A DNA stretch of 64,000 bases from G965222505 sp965222505 (GTDB lineage Bacteria > Bacteroidota > Rhodothermia > Rhodothermales > DATKEJ01). The notes under the pieces were generated by a model. The model did no database searches. It had not been told where the DNA came from and saw only the letters and a list, made by a program, of their open reading frames with translations. Made by a program: the position numbers and the translations under genes. This document shows positions 9,245 to 18,091 of the stretch, one piece after another. The stretch lies in NCBI GenBank assembly GCA_965222505.1, contig OZ244956.1:4712001-4776000 (forward strand). The letters are read 5' to 3'. Position 1 is the first letter of the stretch; each line of letters starts with the position of its first letter.

Positions 9245-9275
9245 GCAGGTCAGCCTCGTCCTGCGGAATACCCAC

Positions 9276-9302
9276 AAGGCGGCGGACCCTGTTCGCCGCC
9301 TT
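9276..9302 (+). terminator. Terminator after the STAS gene
   Basis: A perfect 9-bp stem, AAGGCGGCG (9276-9284) with CGCCGCCTT (9294-9302), has a nine-base loop. The following tail is only weakly T-rich (TCCTTATG). Confidence 0.7.
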
Positions 9303-9317
9303 CCTTATGCTTAGTTG

Positions 9318-9438
9318 TTGCGTGAAGCATGTTGCATGAATAAGGTCCTACATGATGTGCCAAGTCGAGTGCCCCGTACCCATCCGAGTATTCGGCCAAT
9401 ACCATCAAGGCCAACATCACGCAATACGCAACACGTTT
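9318..9438. repeat. Weak heptamer-phased inverted repeat upstream of purA
   Basis: Left arm units of seven bases at 9318-9338 (TTGCGTG, AAGCATG, TTGCATG) are roughly the reverse complement of right arm units at 9418-9438 (CACGCAA, TACGCAA, CACGTTT). The arms flank about 80 bp of unremarkable sequence. The seven-base period matches stronger arrays elsewhere in the window. Confidence 0.45.
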
Positions 9439-9482
9439 TGGGCATTAACCTTCGGATATTGCACAACCTAGAACCATAATCC

Positions 9483-10760
9483 ATGTCAGTTTCAGTTGTT
9501 ATCGGCGCACAGTGGGGCGACGAAGGGAAAGGGAAAATTGTTGACCTGCTTAGTGAAGACGTAGACATCGTGGCCCGGTACCAGGGGGGCGCCAATGCAG
9601 GCCATACTATTTGCTGGGACGATAAGACTTTTGTACTTCATCTGGTACCCAGTGGTATTTTCCAATCCGGCGTCTCCTGCGTCATCGGCAACGGTGTGGT
9701 GATTGATCCGGTGGCCCTGCTTGAAGAGATCCGAATGATCCGCGAGATGGGGTATGACCCCAGTGGCCGCCTGTGGATTTCCCACAATGCCCACCTCATC
9801 ATGCCCTACCACAAAAAGCTGGACCAGGCCAAGGAGCGCTACCGGCTCGGGCAAGCCATCGGAACAACCGGCCGGGGCATCGGGCCGGCGTACATGGACA
9901 AATATGGCCGGAACGGCATTCGGGTCGTTGACCTGCTGGACCGCGATGTGCTCCGCAAAAAACTGACGCATGCCATTCAGGAAAAAAATGAGTGGCTCAA
10001 GGAAATCTACGGCGCAAAAGCCCTGAATGTGGAGCAGATCATCGAGGAATACGTCGAGTTCGATCAACTGATCGACCCATACGTTACCAACACCACAGAC
10101 TACCTTAATGATGCCCTCAAAGCCGGGAAAACCGTGCTGGCCGAAGGCGCGCAGGGCTCACTACTGGATGTGGACTTCGGGACGTACCCCTTCGTGACCT
10201 CCAGCCACCCGACGGTCGGTGGATGTTGTACGGGCCTCGGCGTACCGCCTATGGCCATCAACCGGGTCATAGGCATCGTCAAAGCCTATTCCACACGGGT
10301 AGGCAACGGCCCTTTTCCCACAGAGCTTGAAGACGCAACCGGAGAACGCCTGCGGGCCATCGGACACGAGTTTGGGGCCACTACGGGCCGCCCGCGCCGG
10401 TGTGGCTGGCTGGACCTCGTCGCGCTCAAATACACCGTTTCCGTCAATGGTATGACGGAATTGGCCCTGACCAAACTGGACGTCCTGACCGGCTTGCCGG
10501 AACTGAAGGTTGCCACGGCCTATCGCCACGCGGGCAAAATCCTCACACGTTTCCCCAGTGAACTCCGCGCCCTGGACGAAGCCGAGCCGGTTTATGAGAC
10601 GTTCCCCGGTTGGTCGGAAGACCTGACCGGTCTGGCCTCCTTCGCGGACCTCCCGGAAACCGCCCAACGCTACCTGCATTACATTTCAGATCAGCTTGAG
10701 GTCCCCATCCGGTACGTCTCGACCGGGCCGCGCCGAAGAGAAACCCTGGTTGTTGGATGA
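9483..10760 (+). CDS. purA: Adenylosuccinate synthetase
   Basis: The 425-residue enzyme begins with the GTP-binding glycine loop VVIGAQWGDEGKGKIVDLL. It contains GGANAGHT (about residue 36), the IMP-site TTGRGIGPAY (about 127) and the C-terminal STRVGNGPFPTE and GRPRRCGWLD motifs. It joins IMP and aspartate using GTP, the first committed step from IMP to AMP, in the cytoplasm. Length is normal. The gene stands between two spacers with heptamer-phased repeats; the downstream array begins 2 bp after its stop codon. Confidence 0.97.
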   Translation: MSVSVVIGAQWGDEGKGKIVDLLSEDVDIVARYQGGANAGHTICWDDKTFVLHLVPSGIFQSGVSCVIGNGVVIDPVALLEEIRMIREMGYDPSGRLWISHNAHLIMPYHKKLDQAKERYRLGQAIGTTGRGIGPAYMDKYGRNGIRVVDLLDRDVLRKKLTHAIQEKNEWLKEIYGAKALNVEQIIEEYVEFDQLIDPYVTNTTDYLNDALKAGKTVLAEGAQGSLLDVDFGTYPFVTSSHPTVGGCCTGLGVPPMAINRVIGIVKAYSTRVGNGPFPTELEDATGERLRAIGHEFGATTGRPRRCGWLDLVALKYTVSVNGMTELALTKLDVLTGLPELKVATAYRHAGKILTRFPSELRALDEAEPVYETFPGWSEDLTGLASFADLPETAQRYLHYISDQLEVPIRYVSTGPRRRETLVVG

Positions 10761-10761
10761 A

Positions 10762-10844
10762 TTGTCAATGGTCAATTGCCAATAGTCAATTGTCAACGGG
10801 AGGCTATCATTGACAATTGACAATCGACCATTGACCATTGACCA
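10762..10844. repeat. Inverted array of heptanucleotide repeats (five + loop + five)
   Basis: Five seven-base units of consensus TTGTCAA (10762-10796) precede a 13-nt centre (10797-10809), followed by five units of consensus TTGACMA (10810-10844). The two arms are reverse complements with a few mismatches, so a 35-bp hairpin with a 13-nt loop is possible. It fills nearly the whole purA-kinase spacer. The same architecture is recovered at the trpE-trpS spacer once the IS element is removed. Confidence 0.9.
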
Positions 10845-10853
10845 TTTAATAAA

Positions 10854-12212
10854 ATGAAGTCCTATCGCATGGCGGTCAACCTGAAGCTCGGGTTGATTGT
10901 AACGGCCGTTCTCATTGCCCTGGCCTCGTTGGCCTATACCAATCGGTTGGCCAATCAACTCCAGCATCGGGAAGTGGATGCCGCCAAGTTGTGGGCGCGG
11001 GCCATCGAATACCAGTTCCAGACCCAGCAACTGCCCCATAATCCATACCAGTCCCGGTTTCTGGAACTTGAAAACCTGCTGCGTCGCTCTGATGTGCAGG
11101 ACTACTTGCGGGGGGTGAATAATCTGGATGCGCAGTCGGTAGAGGCATTCATCCGGGCCCAGGCTTGGGCACGCACCATGCCGCCGTCCGGCGAGATTGA
11201 CTTCGTGACCAGCGAGATCGTTATCCCCAACCGGTTCGGTGTTCCGGCCATCCTGATTGATTCCATTTCTCAAGGCATCGACTCGTTTCGTAACATCACA
11301 CTGGACACCCTGCGTACCGGACAGGATTCGATGCGGGTACGAAATCTGGCTCAGACCATGGGCCGCCAGGGGCAAATCATCCCGATCAGGTATACCCTGG
11401 ATGTGGGAGGGATGCCGTACGTCATCGCCAAGGATGTGTATTATGGCGAATCGGACCTCGTCCGGCATCTTCGTTTTTTTCCGTATGTGCAACTGTTTTT
11501 TGTTGCGCTATTTATTTTCGTCGGCTACATGGGCTTTTCGTATGTACGGCGGCACGAGCAGAGCAGCTTGTGGGTGGGGATGGCGAAGGAAGCAGCCCAT
11601 CAACTGGGTACGCCCATTACCAGTATGATGGGCTGGACAGCCTTGCTACGGGAAGAGGATACCCCGATGGCGCGCCGCGTTGCAGACGAACTGGACAAGG
11701 ATGTCAACCGGCTACAGCGGGTGGCCAACCGCTTTTCCAAAATCGGTTCCAAGCCTGCACTGCAAGTGATGCCGCTGATACCGGTGATTGAGACCGTGAG
11801 TGACTACATCCGCCGTCGCATTCCCAAACAGGGCCGGGCGGTGCATCTCAACGTCTCGGCCCCGGGAGAAGTGGACGTCCCCCTGAATGCAGAACTGTTT
11901 GAGTGGGTCATCGAAAACCTACTCAAAAATGCCCTGGATGCCCTCGAAGGAAACGGCGGGACCATTACCCTCAACGTAAAGCCAACCCCCCATCAGGTAC
12001 ACATTGACATCGCCGATACCGGGAAAGGTATCGACAAACGACAATGGAAAAACGTGTTCCGGCCTGGGTACAGCACCAAAAAGCGCGGCTGGGGCCTCGG
12101 CCTGAGCCTGGCCAAGCGAATTGTAGAAGATTACCACGGAGGAAGTCTGAATTTATTATCTTCCCGTGTGGGAGAAGGAACAACGTTCCGGATCTCTCTG
12201 GATCGAACGTAA
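10854..12212 (+). CDS. Membrane sensor histidine kinase
   Basis: This 452-residue kinase has two membrane helices (about residues 10-30 and 208-228) flanking a periplasmic sensor region. It has an unusual HisKA box AAHQLGTPITSMMGW (His at about residue 247) and a HATPase domain with NLLKNALDALEG (N box), DTGKGI (G1) and GWGLGLSLAKRI (G2). It resembles kinases acting on NtrC-type regulators, but no response regulator is adjacent, so it is an orphan here. The heptamer array ends 9 bp before the start codon, so its promoter or leader must overlap that repeat. Confidence 0.9.
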   Translation: MKSYRMAVNLKLGLIVTAVLIALASLAYTNRLANQLQHREVDAAKLWARAIEYQFQTQQLPHNPYQSRFLELENLLRRSDVQDYLRGVNNLDAQSVEAFIRAQAWARTMPPSGEIDFVTSEIVIPNRFGVPAILIDSISQGIDSFRNITLDTLRTGQDSMRVRNLAQTMGRQGQIIPIRYTLDVGGMPYVIAKDVYYGESDLVRHLRFFPYVQLFFVALFIFVGYMGFSYVRRHEQSSLWVGMAKEAAHQLGTPITSMMGWTALLREEDTPMARRVADELDKDVNRLQRVANRFSKIGSKPALQVMPLIPVIETVSDYIRRRIPKQGRAVHLNVSAPGEVDVPLNAELFEWVIENLLKNALDALEGNGGTITLNVKPTPHQVHIDIADTGKGIDKRQWKNVFRPGYSTKKRGWGLGLSLAKRIVEDYHGGSLNLLSSRVGEGTTFRISLDRT

Positions 12213-12216
12213 GGAA

Positions 12217-12299
12217 TTGGTAATTGGGCATTGTTGATATGTGATTTCCTGGCACCCAATAACAAATCATAAATCACCAATTACCAATCAACAATAAAA
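12217..12299. repeat. Heptamer-phased inverted repeat with GGCACCCAATAAC centre
   Basis: Left arm units TTGGTAA, TTGGGCA and TTGTTGA (12217-12237) face right arm units AATCATA, AATCACC, AATTACC, AATCAAC and AATAAAA (12265-12299) in seven-base register. The centre contains GGCACCCAATAACAAATCA (12251-12269), which recurs exactly at 61501-61519 between trpG and trpS. Confidence 0.8.
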
Positions 12300-12309
12300 A
12301 TCCCTGGGT

Positions 12310-12639
12310 ATGAAACCACTCAAGAAGTTGTACTACTCCATCGGTGAGGTTAGTGAGCGGATGGGGGAGCCGAAGCATGTGCTTCGGTATTGGGAAACTG
12401 AATTTAACCAGTTGCACCCCAAAAAAAACCGGGCCGGCAACCGGATCTATACCGATGAAGACATCGCCTTGTTGGAACAGATTCGGTACCTGTTGCGAGA
12501 GATGAAGTATACCGTCGAAGGGGCCAAGCAGGTCTTGTTACGGACCTACCAGGGGGCAGCCGCTGAAGCGCCAGATGCTCCGCTTGAAGACCTGCATGCC
12601 CTGCGTGCATTTTTGGCGGAGTTGTTGCAGAAACTTTAA
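12310..12639 (+). CDS. MerR-family transcriptional regulator
   Basis: The 109-residue protein begins with a MerR winged helix-turn-helix: YYSIGEVSERMG, then VLRYWETEF (about 24-32) and NRIYTDEDIALL (about 44). A short helix and a Leu-rich C-terminus (LRAFLAELLQKL) probably form the antiparallel dimer coil. There is no cysteine or other recognisable effector domain. Short MerR proteins of this type are common next to housekeeping genes in Bacteroidota. Its target cannot be read from the sequence. Confidence 0.9.
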   Translation: MKPLKKLYYSIGEVSERMGEPKHVLRYWETEFNQLHPKKNRAGNRIYTDEDIALLEQIRYLLREMKYTVEGAKQVLLRTYQGAAAEAPDAPLEDLHALRAFLAELLQKL

Positions 12640-12755
12640 GGGTTTTGTAAGTTTAATTCCGTACTGATATCTGTTCTTTGATTTTTGTGTGCAAGCCTTA
12701 CACGAACACCTAGCTCGACCTTTGCACAGCAAATTCAAAGAACCCTTATGATGTT

Positions 12756-12829
12756 CGGGAAGTGGCGCAGTCCGGTAGCGCACTCGGCTGGGGGCCGAGC
12801 GGTCGCAGGTTCAAATCCTGTCTTCCCGA
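12756..12829 (+). tRNA. tRNA-Pro (anticodon GGG)
   Basis: The acceptor stem is CGGGAAG (12756-12762) with CTTCCCG (12822-12828), followed by discriminator A (12829). The anticodon stem is CTCGG/CCGAG (12783-12787, 12795-12799), with a seven-base loop whose anticodon GGG lies at 12790-12792. The T arm is GCAGG-TTCAAAT-CCTGT. CCA is not encoded. A terminator follows immediately. Confidence 0.95.
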
Positions 12830-12830
12830 C

Positions 12831-12868
12831 AAAAAAGGCCTGATCCTGTTACAAGATCGGGCTTTTTT
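12831..12868 (+). terminator. Terminator of the tRNA-Pro gene
   Basis: An A6-rich left arm ending TGATC pairs with GATCGGGC and a run of six T (12863-12868). This is a U-tract hairpin placed directly after the tRNA. Confidence 0.8.
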
Positions 12869-12952
12869 CGTTTTAGCTTTGGCTATGCTTTCCTATTTTC
12901 CCCAAAGAAAACACCACACGCCACCACGCTCCTGATACGAAAACCCACCATT

Positions 12953-14182
12953 ATGGCGTCTGATACCGGAACTCCAGCCGGACTTGCTTTTGCAAGGGAC
13001 TTGCAACGCATTCGAGAGCAGAATGGAATATCGCTGAAGCATCTCCACAAGGTTACCATGATCCCCGTGGAGGTGATTACGCTGTTTGAGGAAACCAGCT
13101 TGATCGGGCACCCCAGTTTTAATGAGGTGTACCTCCGGTCTTTTGTGCGGGAATATGCCAAACAGGTAGACATTTCGACGAAGGATGCGCTGGGTGCCCT
13201 GTCCCTGGCGCAAAGTGATATGTACAGCGGCCAACTGGCCGACAAGTATCTCAAACCGTCTGCACCTGAACCTGCCGCCGCGTCACCAGAAACCCAATCC
13301 GAGACGTCTACACCTCAGGCGGCTTCTGCACCTTCACCCTCAGAACCGGCTGTGCCTAAACCTGAGGCTGAACCCCCTGCCCAGGCCGAATCCAAAGACG
13401 TTTCCACGCTTGAAACAAGACCGACGCCTGCCGCCGCTCCACTCCCAGCTAGCACCAAACCCCTGGCCGATTTTTTCAATCAGAAAGAGCCGCCGCCCCC
13501 TTTTTCGAAACCGGCCAAACCGCATATGCTGGATGCCCAATCCACCGGCCCCAAACAGGTCAAGCTGGATCCGGCCTCGCCATCGCCTGCGTCAGCACGG
13601 CGCAAGGTTGATCCTGCATACAAAAAACCGACGCGGATCAATACCACCACCACAGGGCCTCGTACTTCATCGAAGGCTCATGCTCGGCAGCATACACCCA
13701 AACAAAGTTCCAATGCGCCACTGATTCTGGGGGCTTTGCTGGTGTTGGCGCTGGTCATCGTCGGGATTTGGTGGTTCTTTTTACGCGAAGCCGGGTCCAA
13801 TGTACAGACGGATGGATCGGACGTTAATACACCCGCTGCCGTCATGGCGGATCGTGCAGCCACAACTCCTCTTGAGCCGGTATTGGGCGCGGTTATGCAC
13901 CTGGACATTATTGCTGAGGGCGGTCCATTGCTCCGGCTACTCGTCCGTCGGGACAGTGCCGATATGGAAGCCCGTTGGGTAGAGCCGGGGGATACCTTGT
14001 TCGTGGAAGCCCGCGACCGGATTCTGCTCCAAAATTCACAGAGCAATGCCATTGGCCGTGCCACCCTACTGCTGGAAGGCAAACCCTTCCCGACTGACCC
14101 GCGCCCCGATGTGAATCGGCTGGAGATTACCCGTGCCGCCGCGATTGCCCATCTGGAATCCCTGCGTCAAGCTGGTCAATAA
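12953..14182 (+). CDS. RodZ-like membrane-anchored helix-turn-helix protein
   Basis: The 409-residue protein has an N-terminal HTH_25/RodZ domain (about residues 6-95, with LQRIREQNGISLKHLHK and VYLRSFVREYAKQ). A long Pro/Ala/Ser-rich linker follows (about 100-245), then one membrane helix (about 257-277, LILGALLVLALVIVGIWWFF) and a C-terminal beta domain of the DUF4115 type (about 305-395). RodZ links the MreB cytoskeleton to the cell wall elongation machinery. The linker is longer than in E. coli RodZ. Its stop lies 3 bp before the ligA start, so the two are probably cotranscribed. Confidence 0.82.
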   Translation: MASDTGTPAGLAFARDLQRIREQNGISLKHLHKVTMIPVEVITLFEETSLIGHPSFNEVYLRSFVREYAKQVDISTKDALGALSLAQSDMYSGQLADKYLKPSAPEPAAASPETQSETSTPQAASAPSPSEPAVPKPEAEPPAQAESKDVSTLETRPTPAAAPLPASTKPLADFFNQKEPPPPFSKPAKPHMLDAQSTGPKQVKLDPASPSPASARRKVDPAYKKPTRINTTTTGPRTSSKAHARQHTPKQSSNAPLILGALLVLALVIVGIWWFFLREAGSNVQTDGSDVNTPAAVMADRAATTPLEPVLGAVMHLDIIAEGGPLLRLLVRRDSADMEARWVEPGDTLFVEARDRILLQNSQSNAIGRATLLLEGKPFPTDPRPDVNRLEITRAAAIAHLESLRQAGQ

Positions 14183-14185
14183 CCA

Positions 14186-16363
14186 ATGGCAGGGATGGAC
14201 CTGATTGCTGAAACCCGGAATGCCCAGGCCCACCTTGACCGGGCCGACCTCGATGTACTGAGCGCCGATGAAGCTAAAGCGCTGGTCCTTCAGTTGCGGT
14301 TGGTGCTGAATGCCCATGCCCATCGCTACTACGTCCTGGATGATCCCATCATCGAAGATCCCGAATATGACCACCTCTTTCGGGGCTTGCAAGACCTTGA
14401 GCAGCAGTTTCCAGACCTCATTACGCCGGATTCACCTACGCACCGGGTAGGCGGAGAAGCCCTGGATCGCTTTGAAAAAGTGCGGCATCCGGAGCCGATG
14501 CTTTCCCTCGGCAATGCCTTCAATGGGGATGAACTGCGGGCCTGGTATGCGCGTTGTCTGCGCGGCCTTCGTGATGCACGGATCGAAGATCCCAACCCCG
14601 CCGTTACCGCCGAACTCAAAATCGACGGCATCGCCCTAGCCCTGACGTACGCGGATGGCATCCTGAGCATTGGGGCAACGCGTGGCAACGGGGTGCAGGG
14701 TGAGAACATCACTGCTCATGTTAAAACCATCAGTGATATACCCCTCCGCATAAAGGATGCACCACCCAGTCTGGGCCATACGCCGCAGTTGGGCTTGTTT
14801 GGGGGCGGGCTGCCCACACGCATCGAGGTACGGGGCGAAGCCTACATGCAGGCGGATCAGTTCGAAGCCATGAATGCCGAACTCGAAGCGGCTGGTCAAA
14901 AGACCTTTGCCAACCCAAGGAACGGTACCGCCGGAAGCCTTCGGCAACTGGACCCCCAAATTACGGCCTCCCGTCCAATTTCCTTTTTTGCCTATGGCCT
15001 GGGGCCCGTCGATGGAGGGACCGTGCCGTCTACCCAACATGAATGCTTAAGTTGGCTGACATCCCTTGGGTTTAAGGTGGATTCGCATCACATGCGATTT
15101 ACCAATATCGAGGACGTGGTGGCCTTCTGCGAAGCCTTTACCGAACAGCGCGATGGTATCGGGTATGCAATCGACGGCGTCGTGATTAAGATGGATCGGT
15201 TTGATTACCAACGGTTGCTGGGCCATGTGTCCAATGCGCCCCGGTGGGCCATTGCCTACAAGTTTCCCGCCCGGAAAGCTACCACCCTGCTGCTGGATAT
15301 CGAGGTCAACGTCGGCCGAACCGGAGCCATAAAACCGGTTGCCCACCTTGAGCCGGTTGCCATTGGGGGGGTGACGGTCTCACGGGCCACCCTGCACAAC
15401 GCCGATTACATTAAAAGCCGGGACATTCGGCTTGGAGACGTCGTGACGGTCAAACGGGCCGGCGATGTGATTCCGCAGGTGGTAGGCCCGGTTCTGTCTG
15501 TGCGGACCGGCGATGAAATCGTATGGACCATGCCAACGGCCTGTCCAGCCTGTGGCGAACCCCTCGAACGCGCCGAAGGGGGTGCCGATACCTATTGTGT
15601 TTCCGCAACGTGCCCGGCGCAACTGGTTCGGTTGGTCGAGCACTTTGCCATGCGCAGTGCCATGGATATCGACGGTCTCGGGTCCAAAATGGCTGTTCTT
15701 CTGGTGGAGCAAAACCTGATCCATACCATCGCGGATATTTACCGGCTGACGATGGATGACTTGTTGACGCTGCCCGGTTTTGCCGAGAAAAAAGCCGAAA
15801 ACCTGTTGGCCGGTATTGAGCAATCGAAAGCCCGCCCCCTCAGTCGGTTGATGTACGGGCTCGGCATTCGGTATGTCGGAAAAACGACGGCTGAACTGAT
15901 CGTGCAAGACGAAGAAGTCGAACACTTTATGGTACTGGCCGAGAAAGATCAGGAAGCCCTGGAAGCCCTGGAGCAGGTCGGGCCGGAGATTGCCGGAAGC
16001 ATCGTGGCGTGGTTCAAAACCCCGGCCAACCTGGACCTGGTTCGTGCCCTCGAAGCCGAAGGCGTAAACCTGACGCGTCTGCCCGAAGAACTGCCCGTAA
16101 AAGGGGAGGTCGGCCATCCGGTAGCCGGAAAAAAATTCGTGCTTACCGGCACCCTGCCCAACCTGACCCGCAAAGAGGCCGGGGACCGCATCAAAAAAGC
16201 AGGTGGCAAGGTGTCTGGTAGCGTCAGCAAAGCCACGGATTACGTCGTCGTCGGCGATAAGGCCGGCGCCAAGGCCGACAAGGCCGCTGCCCTCGGCATT
16301 ACCATATTGGATGAGATCGGGTTACTCGCGTTGCTCGGGGAGGGTATGCCATCCCCTGAATAG
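14186..16363 (+). CDS. ligA: NAD-dependent DNA ligase LigA
   Basis: The 725-residue ligase has the Ia domain (YYVLDDPIIEDPEYD, about residue 51), the adenylation motif ELKIDG with the nucleotidyl lysine (about 142), an OB fold, a four-cysteine zinc finger (CPACGEPL...CVSATCP, about 452-475), helix-hairpin-helix repeats and a C-terminal BRCT domain (GKKFVLTGTLPNLTRKEAG, about residue 647 onwards). It seals nicks in replication and repair by NAD-dependent adenylation. It is somewhat longer than E. coli LigA (671). It starts 3 bp after the RodZ-like gene. Confidence 0.97.
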   Translation: MAGMDLIAETRNAQAHLDRADLDVLSADEAKALVLQLRLVLNAHAHRYYVLDDPIIEDPEYDHLFRGLQDLEQQFPDLITPDSPTHRVGGEALDRFEKVRHPEPMLSLGNAFNGDELRAWYARCLRGLRDARIEDPNPAVTAELKIDGIALALTYADGILSIGATRGNGVQGENITAHVKTISDIPLRIKDAPPSLGHTPQLGLFGGGLPTRIEVRGEAYMQADQFEAMNAELEAAGQKTFANPRNGTAGSLRQLDPQITASRPISFFAYGLGPVDGGTVPSTQHECLSWLTSLGFKVDSHHMRFTNIEDVVAFCEAFTEQRDGIGYAIDGVVIKMDRFDYQRLLGHVSNAPRWAIAYKFPARKATTLLLDIEVNVGRTGAIKPVAHLEPVAIGGVTVSRATLHNADYIKSRDIRLGDVVTVKRAGDVIPQVVGPVLSVRTGDEIVWTMPTACPACGEPLERAEGGADTYCVSATCPAQLVRLVEHFAMRSAMDIDGLGSKMAVLLVEQNLIHTIADIYRLTMDDLLTLPGFAEKKAENLLAGIEQSKARPLSRLMYGLGIRYVGKTTAELIVQDEEVEHFMVLAEKDQEALEALEQVGPEIAGSIVAWFKTPANLDLVRALEAEGVNLTRLPEELPVKGEVGHPVAGKKFVLTGTLPNLTRKEAGDRIKKAGGKVSGSVSKATDYVVVGDKAGAKADKAAALGITILDEIGLLALLGEGMPSPE

Positions 16364-16367
16364 GGAA

Positions 16368-16387
16368 GGACACGGCATGCCGTGTCC
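16368..16387. repeat. 20-bp perfect palindrome after ligA
   Basis: GGACACGGCATGCCGTGTCC is a perfect palindrome beginning 4 bp after the ligA stop, with GGGA/TCCCTA partly extending it. I recognise this motif as a short dispersed palindromic repeat seen in many unrelated bacterial genomes. It may also help end ligA transcription, although no T-run follows. Confidence 0.75.
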
Positions 16388-16420
16388 CTACAGGGTTATT
16401 TCGTCCTATGGGGTGAATAA

Positions 16421-16455
16421 ACGTCGCACGTAGAACGTCGCACGTAGAACGAAAA
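16421..16455. repeat. Tandem heptamers upstream of the symporter
   Basis: Seven-base units ACGTCGC and ACGTAGA alternate twice (16421-16448), followed by the related ACGAAAA. Nearly the same array occurs at 18092-18119, so the symporter gene is bracketed by two copies in direct orientation. Confidence 0.85.
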
Positions 16456-16502
16456 ATTCTGTATCTTCCTCACCGTTCTGTATCCATCGATATTGCTCCC
16501 TT

Positions 16503-18041
16503 ATGCTAACTTCCCTCGACTACGGTGTCCTGCTTGTTTATTTGATTGGTGTGGCCGGGTTTGGCATATGGGCAGGGGGGAAGCAGACCACGACGCGCGG
16601 GTATTTCCTCGGCAACCACAACTTGCCCTGGTGGGCGGTCTGTTTTTCGGTGGTGGCTACAGAGACCAGCACCCTCACGGTCATAGGGGTGCCTGCGGTC
16701 ACGTTTCTGGGGGGGCTGGCCTTTCTGCAAATCACCTTCGGGTATATCATCGGGCGGATTATTGTCAGCCTGTATTTCCTGCCGCGTTATTTTGGGGGAA
16801 ACCTGACGACGGCCTACGGTTTTCTGGGGCAGCGTTTTGGCGATGGGATGCGGGGGGCGGCTTCGGTCACGTTTATGGCCACGCGGCTCTTGGCCGACGG
16901 CGTTCGACTTTTCGCGACGGCTATTCCCCTCAAGGTCATTGCCGATTCGGTGGGGTGGTCTGTGACCTATGCCGAAATCATCGTCGGCATTGGGGTGTTG
17001 ACGATCATCTATACCTACATTGGCGGGATCAAGGCCGTCGTGTGGATGGATGTGGTGCAGATGCTGGTGTACGTCGGTGGGGCGATCTGGGCGGTGTTCA
17101 TTTTGCTTGATGCCATACCGGGGAGTTGGTGGCAAACGGTTTCAGAAGCCGGAAAAAACAACTGGTTTGTCTGGGGGGGGCAGTACACCTTATCTGAATG
17201 GATCACCCAGCCGTATACCTTCCTGACGGCCACCATCGGCGGGGCCATCTTCTCGATGGCTTCCCACGGTACTGATCAACTCATCGTGCAGCGGTTGCTG
17301 GCGTGCCGGACGACGGCTGATGGGCAAAAAGCCCTGGTGATGAGCGGGTTTATCGTATTCTTCCAGTTTGCCCTGTTTCTGGTGGTCGGGTTGCTGTTGT
17401 GGGTGTACTACAATCAGGCCTCGCTGGTAGACCTGGGGCTGAGCCGGGGAGATGAGGTCTTTCCGAAATTCATCATCGAAGGCATGCCGCCCGGGGTCTC
17501 CGGGTTGTTGCTGGCCGGGATCATCGCTGCGGCCATGAGTACCTTGTCGTCTTCCCTGAATGCCCTGGCCTCGTCTTCCGTCATGGACCTGTACCAGCGG
17601 TTACGGCCCTCGCTTGAGCCCGATGATGCCAAGGCACTTCGCGTAGCGCGGCTGTTTACGTTGCTCTGGGGTATCATTTTTATGATTTTTGCTACCCTGT
17701 TTGAGGATCAGAAAAATCCGGTCGTTGAATTGGGCCTGGCGATTGCTTCCTTTACCTACGGTGGTTTGCTGGGGGCTTTTATGCTGGGGTTGACCAACCG
17801 ACTGGCCACGCAGCGAGATGCCCTGATCGCCTTTTTCGTGACGTTAGGGGTTATGATCTGGGTGATTTTCGGGGTATGGTATAGTACCACCGAAGGCAAC
17901 TGGATGCTTACGTTTTATCCCTCTGCCGAAACCAAAGCAGCATTGGGCCTGCGGGGCATTGGCTGGCCGTGGTATACCGCCATCGGAACCGCGATTACCC
18001 TGATCGTCGGCGGTGCCTTGACGTTCCGCCGGAAGAAATGA
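16503..18041 (+). CDS. Sodium:solute symporter family protein
   Basis: The 512-residue protein is hydrophobic throughout, with about 13 predicted membrane helices. It shows SSS-family features: an early GVAGFGIWAGGK segment, the unwound-helix region VVATETSTLTVIGVPA, and AGIIAAAMSTLSSSLNALAS (about residues 337-356), which carries the Ser/Thr residues that bind sodium in this family. Substrate cannot be assigned; family members carry sugars, amino acids, nucleosides or organic acids. The gene is flanked on both sides by near-identical heptamer arrays. Confidence 0.9.
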   Translation: MLTSLDYGVLLVYLIGVAGFGIWAGGKQTTTRGYFLGNHNLPWWAVCFSVVATETSTLTVIGVPAVTFLGGLAFLQITFGYIIGRIIVSLYFLPRYFGGNLTTAYGFLGQRFGDGMRGAASVTFMATRLLADGVRLFATAIPLKVIADSVGWSVTYAEIIVGIGVLTIIYTYIGGIKAVVWMDVVQMLVYVGGAIWAVFILLDAIPGSWWQTVSEAGKNNWFVWGGQYTLSEWITQPYTFLTATIGGAIFSMASHGTDQLIVQRLLACRTTADGQKALVMSGFIVFFQFALFLVVGLLLWVYYNQASLVDLGLSRGDEVFPKFIIEGMPPGVSGLLLAGIIAAAMSTLSSSLNALASSSVMDLYQRLRPSLEPDDAKALRVARLFTLLWGIIFMIFATLFEDQKNPVVELGLAIASFTYGGLLGAFMLGLTNRLATQRDALIAFFVTLGVMIWVIFGVWYSTTEGNWMLTFYPSAETKAALGLRGIGWPWYTAIGTAITLIVGGALTFRRKK

Positions 18042-18091
18042 GAACCCGTTTAGACCGGACCCTACGGGGTTTTTGCTACGTAAAACTCGAA

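Noticed and set aside
10762..10844. CRISPR array
   Set aside because: Units are seven bases with no unique spacers, arms are inverted, and no cas genes are near.
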